This document shows, in pieces, positions 9,310 through 18,308 of a stretch of DNA of 64,000 bases; the first letter of the stretch is position 1, and each line of letters begins with the position of its first letter. The translations under genes were made by a program, and so were the position numbers. A model generated the notes under the pieces. It was not told the DNA's origin. It did no database searches and saw only the letters and a program-made list of their open reading frames with translations. The stretch is from Candidatus Sumerlaeota bacterium (GTDB lineage: Bacteria; Sumerlaeota; Sumerlaeia; Sumerlaeales; Sumerlaeaceae). The DNA is taken from the NCBI GenBank assembly GCA_017161655.1, contig JADFCV010000005.1, forward strand, positions 133,142 through 197,141, in the 5' to 3' direction.

Positions 9310-9684
9310 TGGGCTTTTCAGGAGCCAGTAAGCTGCATAAATCGCCAGCAGCAACAGGAGCAAGGCCCCAAACAGAAGAATAATCTGGCTCGCACGCCAA
9401 AGATGAGAATCCGTCGCCCGCAATCCGTCGCGGAGTGACTGCCACCACAACCGTAGCCAGCCAGCTCCACGACTTTTCCGCAATTCTTCCTGCAGCTGCT
9501 CAGAGAAGCGAGCCCATTGCTCGCGCGTAAGCTTCGGCGGGTCATCGTAGGCAATGCGGCCAAGAGAGGGCGAAATCTCCGAAAACTCCTGACGGATCGC
9601 CTCGGTGCTTTCTTCACGTTCCGCTGAAGCGCCCGCTGGAATCTCGCGATGTTCTTCCTCTTTTCTGCTCAGTTCATGACGCAT
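9127..9684 (-). CDS. Hypothetical single-pass membrane protein downstream of ECF sigma factor
   Basis: 185 residues, not recognised. Residues 1-95 are soluble and strongly charged, with a likely coiled coil (QWARFSEQLQEELRKSR). One very hydrophobic segment spans about residues 100-122 (IILLFGALLLLLLAIYAAYW), and a basic tail follows. The ATG at 9684 lies 11 bases inside the sigma factor gene, so it is the last gene of that operon. Position and topology suggest an anti-sigma-like role, but there is no zinc HxxxCxxC motif and no known anti-sigma domain. The C-terminal ~60 residues are encoded opposite the end of the oxidoreductase gene and look low in constraint, so the true end or frame is uncertain. 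Confidence 0.6.
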   Translation of the reverse strand: MRHELSRKEEEHREIPAGASAEREESTEAIRQEFSEISPSLGRIAYDDPPKLTREQWARFSEQLQEELRKSRGAGWLRLWWQSLRDGLRATDSHLWRASQIILLFGALLLLLLAIYAAYWLLKSPSSSGTVVSALAGVFPFFTARGFLLSQNRRRSDVDRPACRCGLKHSKGESHSTRTCCERNR

Positions 9685-10318
9685 CAGGGCCTAGGTCCTT
9701 AAGTAATAGTCTTAGACGTTTCTGCGCACGGAAAAGATGACATTTTACCGACCCAACATGACAATGCAACACTGCGGCGATTTCATTGAGTGACAACTCG
9801 TGGTAGTACCGCAAGATAATGACTTCGCGCTGGCGCGCGGGCAATTGGGCAATAGCTCGTTGAAGTGCTGCGTGGATCTCGCGTTTCGAAGCCTCGTCAG
9901 CTTGAGTGGCTGCAGCTGTCCCCTCGAGAAGTGTGCTCGTCCGCCCTTCGTCTTCGTCACCTTCCGAACCATAGACACGGTGCTCATAGTGCCGGCGTTC
10001 CCGACGCAAGTAATCAAGAGCCGTGGCCACCGCAATGCGGTGCAGCCACGTTGAAAAGCGCGAGCGTCCACGAAAAGATGGCAAAGCTTTGTATGCGCGC
10101 AAGAAAACTTCCTGAAGAACATCCAACGCATCGTCCACATTGCGCGTCAGGCGCCACGCCACGGCATACATTTCATCGCGAAAAAGGTAAACAAGAGCGT
10201 CAAATGCTTCCTGATTGCCGTTAAGAACCTGCTTCACACAGTCACGCACATAGGCTTCCTGATGCGTGCCCTCGGCCCGCTCCTTTCGTGAAGAATCATC
10301 GAGAATCCCGAAGATCAA
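9674..10318 (-). CDS. ECF (RpoE-type) RNA polymerase sigma factor
   Basis: 214 residues. Sigma region 2 runs about residues 40-110, with WRLTRNVDDALDVLQEVFLR and FSTWLHRIAVATALDYLRR. Region 4 is at about 150-205, with LPARQREVIILRYYHELSLN and EIAAVLHCHVGSVKCHLFRA. There is no region 3, which is typical of the extracytoplasmic-function class. The frame opens at TTG 10318, which overlaps the upstream stop (TTGA) and is preceded by GAGGTGAGGG, so a coupled TTG start is credible. The gene is sandwiched between two membrane protein genes in one operon, which suggests a membrane or envelope signal. The promoter set it reads cannot be seen. Confidence 0.93.
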   Translation of the reverse strand: MIFGILDDSSRKERAEGTHQEAYVRDCVKQVLNGNQEAFDALVYLFRDEMYAVAWRLTRNVDDALDVLQEVFLRAYKALPSFRGRSRFSTWLHRIAVATALDYLRRERRHYEHRVYGSEGDEDEGRTSTLLEGTAAATQADEASKREIHAALQRAIAQLPARQREVIILRYYHELSLNEIAAVLHCHVGSVKCHLFRAQKRLRLLLKDLGPDAS

Positions 10319-10833
10319 CCCTCACCTCGCGAGCGGCGTAAGCCTTCTGTCAGACTGGCGAGCCCCTCTTCGCTCGGATAGCTCTGCGCGTAGTAAAGGT
10401 AGGTCAGTACACCGCCAATCAGTAGAGCTCTTATGTCACCAAAAAGCAGAAAGTAGACGAAGCCCCCCAGGACCGCGCACTCGCTCACGGCCAGAAGGAC
10501 GAGCGTTCTCCTCAGATAAGTCCCGACAGCCTGTTGCAACGAGGTGGACTGAAACGACAGCTTTCGATTGAACCAACGTCGGAGGAACAAAAGAAAAACC
10601 TCCAGCGATAGGCCGTAAGCGAGAAAAAGAGTTGCCGCAAGGGGGGCACTTTCGGGGGAAAGCCCGACGAAACCGGGCCGTGCTTTGTCGCGAAACCACC
10701 ACATATCGACCAGGCGAGCCACGAGGAAATAAATAATCGGGCTAAAGCAGCAAGCCGTCCAGATCCATTTTGCTCGTATAAGTTCGTGGCGCACTGGATC
10801 CATAAAGGCGTATCGTCCTCGCTCAGCGCTCAC
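10315..10833 (-). CDS. Hypothetical four-helix membrane protein, first gene of the ECF sigma operon
   Basis: 172 residues, not recognised. Four hydrophobic segments are visible: ICFSPIIYFLVARLVDM-like region near residue 30, the stretch around LAATLFLAYGLSLEVFLLFL near 70, LVLLAVSECAVLGGFVYFLL near 115, and ALLIGGVLTYLYYA near 140. Loops are short and basic. The frame opens at GTG 10833; ATG 10803 is an alternative. Its stop overlaps the sigma factor's TTG start, so the proteins are made together. It may sense or transmit the envelope signal for the sigma factor; this is inference from synteny only. Confidence 0.65.
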   Translation of the reverse strand: MSAERGRYAFMDPVRHELIRAKWIWTACCFSPIIYFLVARLVDMWWFRDKARPGFVGLSPESAPLAATLFLAYGLSLEVFLLFLRRWFNRKLSFQSTSLQQAVGTYLRRTLVLLAVSECAVLGGFVYFLLFGDIRALLIGGVLTYLYYAQSYPSEEGLASLTEGLRRSRGEG

Positions 10834-10861
10834 AGCTCCGCACTCTCGTCAAGTTTCCAAT

Positions 10862-10891
10862 AAAAAAACGGCTGCAGGAACTCTGCAGCCG
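10862..10891 (-). terminator. Rho-independent terminator of rplU-rpmA
   Basis: Perfect 9-bp stem CGGCTGCAG/CTGCAGCCG (10869-10877 with 10883-10891) with a five-base loop. Read on the minus strand it is followed directly by seven T (10862-10868). It lies 38 bases after the rpmA stop. Confidence 0.93.
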
Positions 10892-10928
10892 CCGAAAAAC
10901 TTTTTCAACTTGTTAGATTGAGTCAAAC

Positions 10929-11198
10929 TTAAGCTGGGACCGGAGCCTCAACGGGCTTCACCGCCACAAACTTTTTTCCAGCCCGTTCGTAGAACTCGAC
11001 GATCCCGCTCACTTTGGCAAAGAGCGTGTAATCGCGCCCGAGCCCCACATTTGGCCCAGGATGCACGCGCGTTCCCCGCTGGCGCACAATGATGCTGCCG
11101 CCCGTCACAAACTCGCCTCCGTAAGCCTTGCAACCCAATCGCTTGGAATTACTGTCACGACCGTTTCTGGAACTGCCTACGCCCTTCTTATGTGCCAT
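10929..11198 (-). CDS. rpmA: 50S ribosomal protein L27
   Basis: 89 residues starting [20 protein letters not shown], the conserved N-terminus that reaches the peptidyl transferase centre. [20 protein letters not shown] and [13 protein letters not shown] core segments follow. There is no Firmicutes-type N-terminal extension needing cleavage. It is downstream of rplU, the near-universal order, and ends just before a strong terminator. The obg gene, often third, is absent here. Confidence 0.98.
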   Translation of the reverse strand: MAHKKGVGSSRNGRDSNSKRLGCKAYGGEFVTGGSIIVRQRGTRVHPGPNVGLGRDYTLFAKVSGIVEFYERAGKKFVAVKPVEAPVPA

Positions 11199-11257
11199 TG
11201 GTCCTTACCTCGATCAAATCAGCTTGGGGCACACCTTTGCCCCTGATGGATTTCTGC

Positions 11258-11572
11258 TTAAAGTGTGATGTCCTCGATCAGTACCTGTGTGTACTGTTGA
11301 CGGTGACCACGACGTTTCTCATAGCCCTTCCGCCGTTTGAACGTGTAGACGAGGATCTTCCGATCTTTTCCATGCCCCAGCACTTTGCCGACCACTTTGG
11401 CGCCTTCCACCGTCGGACGCCCAATCACGGCTTCCCCATTGTCTTTTTTTACCTGGAGGACTTCATCAAGTTCAACACGACTTCCCACTTCGACATCCAG
11501 GAGGGGAAGCTTTACCGTCTGACCGGTGCTCACCTTATACTGTGTGCTGCCATAACGCAAAATGGCATCCAT
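11258..11572 (-). CDS. rplU: 50S ribosomal protein L21
   Basis: 104 residues beginning MDAILRYGSTQYKVSTGQTV, the L21 hallmark, followed by KRRKGYEKRRGHRQQYTQVL near the C-terminus. L21 binds 23S rRNA in the large subunit. It lies 59 bases upstream of rpmA in one operon. GGAG sits about ten bases upstream of ATG 11572. Confidence 0.97.
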   Translation of the reverse strand: MDAILRYGSTQYKVSTGQTVKLPLLDVEVGSRVELDEVLQVKKDNGEAVIGRPTVEGAKVVGKVLGHGKDRKILVYTFKRRKGYEKRRGHRQQYTQVLIEDITL

Positions 11573-11883
11573 CGCACATTCTCTCCGAAAAACTAAATTG
11601 CTCTACGGTTCGAGAAGCTTCGAAAAACAGCGCCCTTGCCTTCGGGACATCCTTTTCTTCGGTAATAGAAAAAGCGTTCCTCTCGACCGTTGCAGCTGAT
11701 TGGCCGTGCGTATTTACACGTTGGTGACTGGGCTATTCGCCATTTCTCCTCAGGCGTTGCGCTTCTTTCTATTCGCGGAGTCTCCCCCTTGTCCTTACCA
11801 GGAAGAATCTCCCTGCGCCTCGTTTCCAAGGGAGACGTTTTTTCCAAAACAGCCTATACTAAACTGCGGAAGATTTGACCGAC
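11573..11883. other. 310-base intergenic region between rplU and a divergent small gene
   Basis: This stretch must hold the rplU-rpmA promoter and leader on the minus strand and the promoter of the small gene on the plus strand. A TATACT hexamer at 11855-11860 lies about 24 bases before the plus-strand ATG and is a plausible -10 box, without a convincing -35. A minus-strand frame crosses the region but has no coding character that I trust. Confidence 0.4.
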
Positions 11884-12099
11884 ATGAACAACGAGCAAAA
11901 GACGCCGAAACGCAGAACTCCGATAGCCGTGGCATGCCGACTGGCCGATTGCTACTTTTTCGAGGGAGTGAAAGATTCAGAAATGGGGCTAGCCCTCTGT
12001 AGTCATCCAGAAAAAGAACTGTACGTGAGTAACCATAGTTGCCCCCTTTACCGGTTCGATTGGCAAAACGCTTTGAAAAAACGCAATGGCGTGACCTGA
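11884..12099 (+). CDS. Small Cys/His-containing hypothetical protein
   Basis: 71 residues from ATG 11884 (the frame also opens at TTG 11875). A basic N-terminus of ~18 residues precedes a compact region with CRLADCYFFEG, LCSHPEKELY and HSCPLYRFDW. Four cysteines and two histidines in 40 residues could bind a metal. The final aromatic motif CPLYRFDW looks selected rather than random. GGAAG lies about a dozen bases upstream of the ATG. It stands alone, 91 bases before pyrC on the same strand. I do not recognise the family; function is unknown. Confidence 0.6.
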   Translation: MNNEQKTPKRRTPIAVACRLADCYFFEGVKDSEMGLALCSHPEKELYVSNHSCPLYRFDWQNALKKRNGVT

Positions 12100-12190
12100 G
12101 GACTCAGCCTTCAAGGTTGATAGCCTCGACAACCCATCAAAAAAAACTTCTTGCGCTCGTTTTTTTGAGCCGCAGGCTCTTAATCTCGAC

Positions 12191-13489
12191 ATGGGTAAAC
12201 TTATTATTCGTAACGCGAGGGTCATTGACCCAGCCTCAGGTCGAGATGAAATAGCTTCCATTGTAGTGGCCGACGGAGTCATTGAGCACGTCGGGGCTGA
12301 CACGAATTCCCCTCACGCAGATGTGATTGACGCAACCGGGCTTGTGGCTTGCCCTGGATTCATTGATGTGCACACACACTTGCGCGAACCCGGACGGGAG
12401 GACAAAGAAACCATTGCGTCGGGAACGCGGGCTGCAGCAGCCGGGGGATTCACGACGATCTGCGCAATTCCTAACACCTCGCCGGTCATCGACTCGCAGA
12501 CAGGCCTCAAGTTTATCCTCTCCCGCGCCGAGTCCGATGCCGTGGTCAACGTCATCCCTTACGCTTCTGTCACACGCTGTCAACAAGGCGAAGAGATTGT
12601 CGAGTTCGGCGATCTCGTCCATTACGGCGCTCGTGGATTCACAGATGACGGGCATCCGATCATGAATGCGGAAATCATGCGTCGCGCCCTCGAATACTCA
12701 GCGATGTTTGACGTCCCCATTCTCGATCACTGCGAGGATATCCATCTCGCTGGTGAGGGCGTCGTTCACGAAGGCTTCTATTCCACCAAACTTGGCCTGA
12801 AGGGAATTCCCCCGCTCGCTGAAAGCGTGCAGGTTGCTCGCGACGTCGAACTGGCTGCGTTCACGCGAGGGCGGCTCCATATCATGCACGTCTCGAAGCG
12901 CCAGTCGCTCCCACACATCCGACGGGCTAAAGCTGAGGGGGTGCGTGTCACCGCAGAGGTGACTCCTCACCATCTAACGCTCACCGATGCTGCGCTCGAA
13001 TCTTTTGATACAAATTTGAAGGTCAATCCGCCCATCGGTGACGCCGCAGATCGCGATGCCCTTATCTCTGCCCTTCTAGACGATACCATTGACTGTATTG
13101 CAACCGACCATGCCCCGCACACCGACATCGAGAAAGATCAACCGTTTGTTGATGCCCCTTATGGCATGGTAGGGCTGGAAACAGCATTTCCGGTGCTTTA
13201 CACCTCGCTGGTCAAGTCCGGCCTCGTCCCGCTGCGAAAGCTGCTTGAGAAAATGACTATCGGCCCAGCTCGTGTGCTGGGGCTCGAGCCACGAGGTTCC
13301 CTGGCAGTTGGAGCGCCAGCGGATATTGTTTTGCTCAACCTGTCCCAGGAAGTGCAGATAACGCCGGACTTCTTCTTTTCGAAAAGCTTCAATTCACCCT
13401 GGCTCGGATCCACTCTTACCGGCGCAGTTATTATGACGGTAGTGAGCGGGAAATTGGTCTATTCTCACAGACAGATTATTGAAAAGTAA
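12191..13489 (+). CDS. pyrC: Dihydroorotase (class I)
   Basis: 432 residues, an amidohydrolase-fold zinc enzyme that closes carbamoyl-aspartate to dihydroorotate in pyrimidine synthesis. The metal and substrate motif FIDVHTHLREPGREDKET is near residue 57. GGFTTICAIPNT, ILDHCEDI, HIMHVSKR and the catalytic ATDHAPHT follow in family order, and the C-terminal GSLAVGAPADIVLLNL closes the beta domain. Length is typical of class I enzymes. pyrB, its common partner, is not next to it; the gene seems monocistronic. Confidence 0.96.
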   Translation: MGKLIIRNARVIDPASGRDEIASIVVADGVIEHVGADTNSPHADVIDATGLVACPGFIDVHTHLREPGREDKETIASGTRAAAAGGFTTICAIPNTSPVIDSQTGLKFILSRAESDAVVNVIPYASVTRCQQGEEIVEFGDLVHYGARGFTDDGHPIMNAEIMRRALEYSAMFDVPILDHCEDIHLAGEGVVHEGFYSTKLGLKGIPPLAESVQVARDVELAAFTRGRLHIMHVSKRQSLPHIRRAKAEGVRVTAEVTPHHLTLTDAALESFDTNLKVNPPIGDAADRDALISALLDDTIDCIATDHAPHTDIEKDQPFVDAPYGMVGLETAFPVLYTSLVKSGLVPLRKLLEKMTIGPARVLGLEPRGSLAVGAPADIVLLNLSQEVQITPDFFFSKSFNSPWLGSTLTGAVIMTVVSGKLVYSHRQIIEK

Positions 13490-13643
13490 GTCTTTAAACA
13501 TTCAGTCTGGGGGGTATCTAAGGGGCATTTGTTCTTAAACCCAGTTAGTGGGGTTGTTGAGTTTTTGGAACGATCTAAAATATCTTGAATCCTGAACACC
13601 TTTGCCGCATACTCTTATCTCAGACACTATGGAGAAACAGCGA

Positions 13644-16163
13644 ATGGCCGTTGAGCATACTTCCGAACCGAAACAAGGCGTCGTGACGCCAGTCCCCTCG
13701 ACGGAAGACATGGGGTGGGTAGAACCCTATCGCGTGACCACCCCTGACGAGTTCTTGGAGCAGGTAAAACGCCACGTCCGCTACACCCTGGCGAAGGAGT
13801 GGGCCACCCTTAGCTTGGAGAATATGCTGATGGCCGTCTCCCTCGCCGTCCGCGATCTGCTTGTGGAGCGGATGCTGGAGACAGAACGACGCTTCTATAA
13901 AGCCGATGCAAAACGCGTTTATTATCTTTCAATGGAATTTCTTGTAGGGCGTTCCCTGGGCAACAACCTCACGAACCTCGGAATTTACGAGCTCTGCCGC
14001 GACGCGTTAGAATCTCTGGGGTACGATCTTGAGGAAATCCGAGAAACCGAACGCGATGCGGCTCTCGGCAACGGCGGCCTGGGCCGTCTCGCGGCTTGCT
14101 TCCTTGATTCGCTCGCCACGCTGAATTATCCTGGGTTTGGCTATGGCATCAATTATGAGTATGGGCTTTTCCGACAAGAGATCAAAGATGGCTTCCAGGT
14201 AGAAGCGCCAGACGCATGGCGTACTCGTCCCAGCCCGTGGCTTATTGACCGTTCGGACGAAGCGGTCCACGTTCCCCTTTACGGCCATATCACGCATGTT
14301 CAGGATGATCACGGTGCACCGCGAGTCGTATGGACCGGCTGCAAACACATTATTGGTGTGCCAGCCGATATGGTCATCGTCGGTTATGGCGCCAAAACGA
14401 TCAATTACCTTAGGCTTTACACGGCTAAAGCGTCCGAAGAATTCGATTTCCAACGCTTCAATGAAGGCAACTACATGGAGGCCGTGGCTGAAAAAATCGC
14501 CACCGAAAACATCTCCAAGGTTCTTTATCCGTCCGATGCAGTGGATGCGGGGCGTGAACTCAGGCTCCTGCAGGAGTACTTCTTTGTCGCCTGTGCCATC
14601 CGCGATATTGTCAGGCGCTATCTGCGGCGCCATGCGACATTCGACGAATTCCCCCAGAAGGTGGCGATCCAGCTCAACGACACTCATCCCACTTTAGCTA
14701 TTGCGGAGCTCATGCGGTTGCTCCTCGATGAGCACCGTCTGCCCTGGCAGAAAGCTTGGGAAGTTACTGAGGCCACTTTTGGTTTTACAAACCACACCCT
14801 CATGCCCGAAGCCCTCGAAAAGTGGCCGGAGGAGCTTCTTTATCGAGTTTTGCCGCGCCACCTGCTCATTATTCAGGAGATCAATCGTCGATTCCTTGAC
14901 CAGGTCAAGCGCCGCTGGCCAAACGACGAGCAACGCCTGCACCGCATGAGTATCTTCGAGGAGCACGATGGCAGGCGTTTCATCAGGATGGCAAACCTCG
15001 CCATCATTGGTAGCCACAAGGTCAACGGTGTCGCCAAGCTTCATAGTGATTTGGTAAAATCACGTCTCGTGCCAGATTTCTATGAGCTGTGGCCTGACAA
15101 GTTCCTGAATGTTACAAACGGAGTCACTCAGAGGCGTTGGCTGCTCAAAGCTAACCCCGGCCTGGCAGACCTGCTCAATGAAACAATCGGCGAAGGGTGG
15201 ATTACGAACCTCGAAGAGCTACGGCAAATTGAACCGTTTGTCGGGGACCGTTCGTTCCGGCAGCGTTTCGCCATGATCAAGCGCCATAACAAAGAACGTC
15301 TGGCGCGCATTATCAAAGAAACCACAGGCATCGATGTTGACCCAACGACTCAGTTCGATGTCATGGTGAAGCGGATCCACGAATATAAGCGCCAACTCCT
15401 GATGGCATTACGTGCCATTCACGAGTACTTGTGCATTGTTGAAGATCGCATCGACCCGCCGGTGCCACGGACGTTGATCTTTGGCGGAAAGGCGGCACCG
15501 GGTTATTGGGCGGCGAAGCAGATTATTAAGCTAATAAATGAGCTCTCTCACATTATTAACCACGACCCACGTGTCAAAGGGCGACTCAAAGTGGTATTCC
15601 TTCCTGATTACCGCGTGTCGCTGGCTGAAAAAATCATTCCGGCCGCTGACCTCAGTGAGCAGATTTCAACGGCTGGAACGGAAGCATGCGGTACAAGCAA
15701 CATGAAGTTTGCGATGAACGGAGCTCTCACTGTGTGCACTTACGACGGGGGGAATATTGAGATCATCGAGTCTGTTGGCGAAGAAAACGTATTCCTCTTT
15801 GGGCACCGCGCGGAGGAGCTCGACGCTTTGCGCCCGACCTACAATCCGTGGGATCTTTATAATTCCAATGCCGCCATCAGAAGGGTCATGGATTGTTTCA
15901 ATTCTGATCGACTCTTTCACCGCCATGCGCCCATGTTCCACTGGGTCTTCAATGCATTGTTGAACCAAGGGGATCGGTATTTTGTTTTGGCCGATTTCGA
16001 GCAATACATCCTTGCGAGTCAGCGAGCTGCTCGGCTTTACACCCAGCAAGACGAGTGGCTAAAGAAAGCCATTCTTAACGTTGCACGAATGGGCAGGTTT
16101 AGCAGCGATCGCTCCATTCAGGAATATGCCGAGAAAATCTGGCGTATCCATCCTGTCGACTAA
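13644..16163 (+). CDS. glgP: Glycogen/starch/alpha-glucan phosphorylase
   Basis: About 839 residues, the full length of GT35 phosphorylases. It releases glucose-1-phosphate from alpha-1,4-glucans using PLP phosphate as acid-base catalyst. Visible landmarks are [37 protein letters not shown], the glucan-site run [16 protein letters not shown], and the PLP lysine region [17 protein letters not shown] near the C-terminus. The open frame reaches back to TTG 13602; ATG 13629 and ATG 13644 are in frame, and GGAG nine bases before 13644 favours that one. No other glg genes flank it. This shows that the organism stores or consumes glycogen-like glucan. Confidence 0.96.
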   Translation: MAVEHTSEPKQGVVTPVPSTEDMGWVEPYRVTTPDEFLEQVKRHVRYTLAKEWATLSLENMLMAVSLAVRDLLVERMLETERRFYKADAKRVYYLSMEFLVGRSLGNNLTNLGIYELCRDALESLGYDLEEIRETERDAALGNGGLGRLAACFLDSLATLNYPGFGYGINYEYGLFRQEIKDGFQVEAPDAWRTRPSPWLIDRSDEAVHVPLYGHITHVQDDHGAPRVVWTGCKHIIGVPADMVIVGYGAKTINYLRLYTAKASEEFDFQRFNEGNYMEAVAEKIATENISKVLYPSDAVDAGRELRLLQEYFFVACAIRDIVRRYLRRHATFDEFPQKVAIQLNDTHPTLAIAELMRLLLDEHRLPWQKAWEVTEATFGFTNHTLMPEALEKWPEELLYRVLPRHLLIIQEINRRFLDQVKRRWPNDEQRLHRMSIFEEHDGRRFIRMANLAIIGSHKVNGVAKLHSDLVKSRLVPDFYELWPDKFLNVTNGVTQRRWLLKANPGLADLLNETIGEGWITNLEELRQIEPFVGDRSFRQRFAMIKRHNKERLARIIKETTGIDVDPTTQFDVMVKRIHEYKRQLLMALRAIHEYLCIVEDRIDPPVPRTLIFGGKAAPGYWAAKQIIKLINELSHIINHDPRVKGRLKVVFLPDYRVSLAEKIIPAADLSEQISTAGTEACGTSNMKFAMNGALTVCTYDGGNIEIIESVGEENVFLFGHRAEELDALRPTYNPWDLYNSNAAIRRVMDCFNSDRLFHRHAPMFHWVFNALLNQGDRYFVLADFEQYILASQRAARLYTQQDEWLKKAILNVARMGRFSSDRSIQEYAEKIWRIHPVD

Positions 16164-16419
16164 AGGGGCCGGGCATGACAGGGGAATGGTGTTGCCCACA
16201 CCGCGGCGGCTTCGGAGGACTTTTAGGGCCAGGTCGTGCGGATCTTCGTCACGTAGGCAAGCTTTCCACGTTCGGGAGCTGACGAAGAATTCACTGTCCA
16301 GTGCGTGCCAGGTTCCCGTATCGCGCGACGGAAGTTGGACCATCCTCTCTGGGGGCGCACCAAAGTCTGACTGGTTTCGCGAATGCGTAAGCTACCAACC
16401 TCGTATTTTACGGCGGCCC

Positions 16420-18219
16420 ATGGAACAGAAAAACATACGCAATTTCTGCATTATCGCGCATATTGACCACGGCAAGAGCACGCTGGCCGATCGGCTTATC
16501 GAGCGCACACAGGTTGTGACTGCGCGCGAAATGCGTGACCAGTTGCTCGATTCCATGGACCTCGAACGCGAGCGTGGCATCACGATCAAAGCGCAGGCCG
16601 TGCGCCTGCCCTACCGCGCGAAGAATGGGGAACTTTACGAGCTGAACCTTATAGACACCCCAGGCCATGTGGATTTTACCTATGAAGTTTCGCGGAGTCT
16701 TGCGGCCTGTGAAGGTGCCCTTCTCGTTGTCGACGCCGCCCAAGGCGTTGAGGCTCAAACGCTCGCCAACGTTTACCTGGCCATCGAGCAAAACCTCGAA
16801 ATTATTCCCGTGATTAACAAAATCGACCTCCCCGGTGCGGATCCCGAGGGGGTCAAGCGTCAGATCGAGCAAATCATCGGAATCGACGCTTCACAGGCGA
16901 TTCTTGCCAGTGCCAAGTTGGGCATCGGAACTGATGAAATCCTCGAAGCTGTGGTGGAGCGTGTACCGCCCCCCAAAGGCAATCCGAACGCGCCGCTACG
17001 GGCCCTTATCTTCGACTCAAAATACGACAGTTTCCGGGGTGTTGTCACGTACGTCCGAGTTGTCGACGGCTCGCTAAAGAAAGGCGATCGCATTCGCGTG
17101 ATGTCCACCCAGGCAGATTATGAAGTGGACGAAGTGGGCTACTTCAGCCCCAAAATGGTTGAGACCGACATGCTCACGGCTGGGGAAGTCGGTTACGTCA
17201 TTGCTTCGATCAAGGATGTCGCATCGGTGCGGGTTGGCGACACGATTACCCACGACAAGCGACCTGCCTCAGAGCCGCTGCCTGGCTACAAGCCAGCTCG
17301 CCCCGTCGTCTTTGCCGGACTCTATCCGATCAATTCTGAAGACTATGATGATCTAAAAGACGCCATTGAAAAATTGCGTCTCAACGACTCCAGTTTCTTC
17401 TTTGAGCCGGAAACCTCGGCCGCACTCGGTTTCGGTTTTCGCTGCGGGTTCCTGGGACTTCTCCACATGGAGATCGTGCAGGAGCGTCTCGAGCGAGAGT
17501 TCAATTTGAATCTCATCACCACAGCTCCCAACGTCGTCTATCGCGTCACCAAGCGCAACGGCGACGTCGTCTTCGTGGACAATCCCACCAAAATGCCATC
17601 GCCTGGCGAGATTGATCTCATCGAGGAACCCTTCATCATTGCTCGCATTATCACCCCGCCTCAGTACCTGGGCAATCTCATGCAATTGTTGCAGCAGAAG
17701 CGCGGGGTTCAGCGGCAAATGCACTACATCACAGAGAACAGGGTGCTGCTCGAATATGAGCTCCCGCTTGGCGAGGTGATTCTCGATTTCTACGACAAGC
17801 TGAAGTCGCTGTCGCAAGGCTATGCGAGCTTCGACTACGAGTTAGCCGATTATCGTCCGGCCGACATGGTGAAGCTCGACATTCTCATCAACGGTGAGGT
17901 CGTGGATGCCCTTTCCACGATCGTTCACCGCGATCAGGCCTATCAGCGCGGGCGTGCACTTGTCGAAAAACTGAAGGAACTCGTTCCGCGTCAGCTTTTC
18001 GAGGTAGCCATCCAGGCAGCCATTGGCGGCAAGGTGTTGGCGCGGGAAACCGTGAAAGCGCTGCGCAAAAATGTGACGGCCAAATGCTACGGCGGTGATA
18101 TTACCCGTAAGCGCAAACTTCTGGAGAAGCAAAAAGAAGGCAAGAAACGCATGAAGCAGCTAGGGCGGGTGGAAATTCCCCAGGAAGCATTTATGGCGGT
18201 TCTGAAAGTCGAACAATAG
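16420..18219 (+). CDS. lepA: Elongation factor 4 (back-translocating GTPase LepA)
   Basis: 599 residues from ATG 16420, which begins [20 protein letters not shown], exactly where LepA proteins start. The open frame continues upstream to 16081 inside glgP but that part has no homology character. GTPase motifs are [17 protein letters not shown] and NKIDLPGAD. The LepA-specific C-terminal domain ends in [19 protein letters not shown] and [13 protein letters not shown]. It acts on the ribosome during initiation/elongation quality control. It is encoded alone, 256 bases after glgP and convergent with folC. Confidence 0.97.
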   Translation: MEQKNIRNFCIIAHIDHGKSTLADRLIERTQVVTAREMRDQLLDSMDLERERGITIKAQAVRLPYRAKNGELYELNLIDTPGHVDFTYEVSRSLAACEGALLVVDAAQGVEAQTLANVYLAIEQNLEIIPVINKIDLPGADPEGVKRQIEQIIGIDASQAILASAKLGIGTDEILEAVVERVPPPKGNPNAPLRALIFDSKYDSFRGVVTYVRVVDGSLKKGDRIRVMSTQADYEVDEVGYFSPKMVETDMLTAGEVGYVIASIKDVASVRVGDTITHDKRPASEPLPGYKPARPVVFAGLYPINSEDYDDLKDAIEKLRLNDSSFFFEPETSAALGFGFRCGFLGLLHMEIVQERLEREFNLNLITTAPNVVYRVTKRNGDVVFVDNPTKMPSPGEIDLIEEPFIIARIITPPQYLGNLMQLLQQKRGVQRQMHYITENRVLLEYELPLGEVILDFYDKLKSLSQGYASFDYELADYRPADMVKLDILINGEVVDALSTIVHRDQAYQRGRALVEKLKELVPRQLFEVAIQAAIGGKVLARETVKALRKNVTAKCYGGDITRKRKLLEKQKEGKKRMKQLGRVEIPQEAFMAVLKVEQ

Positions 18220-18308
18220 ACGCAGGGTGCGCAAGTCTTCATCGCTTTAGCACCCGCAGCTACCCACTTCGCCCCTCTCTCTGTTCGCTCAGAATTCACC
18301 GGGACATG

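Noticed and set aside
11280..11298. CAGTAC/GTACTG repeat near the end of rplU, resembling the cysE operator
   Set aside because: It lies inside the L21 coding sequence and has no promoter near it; the match is probably coincidental.
11593..11847. Minus-strand 84-residue open frame upstream of rplU
   Set aside because: Charge-rich and non-conserved in appearance; it lies where the rplU promoter and leader must be.
16081..16419. 113-codon upstream extension of lepA
   Set aside because: It overlaps the glgP 3' end and has no LepA-like sequence; EF4 starts at MEQKN.
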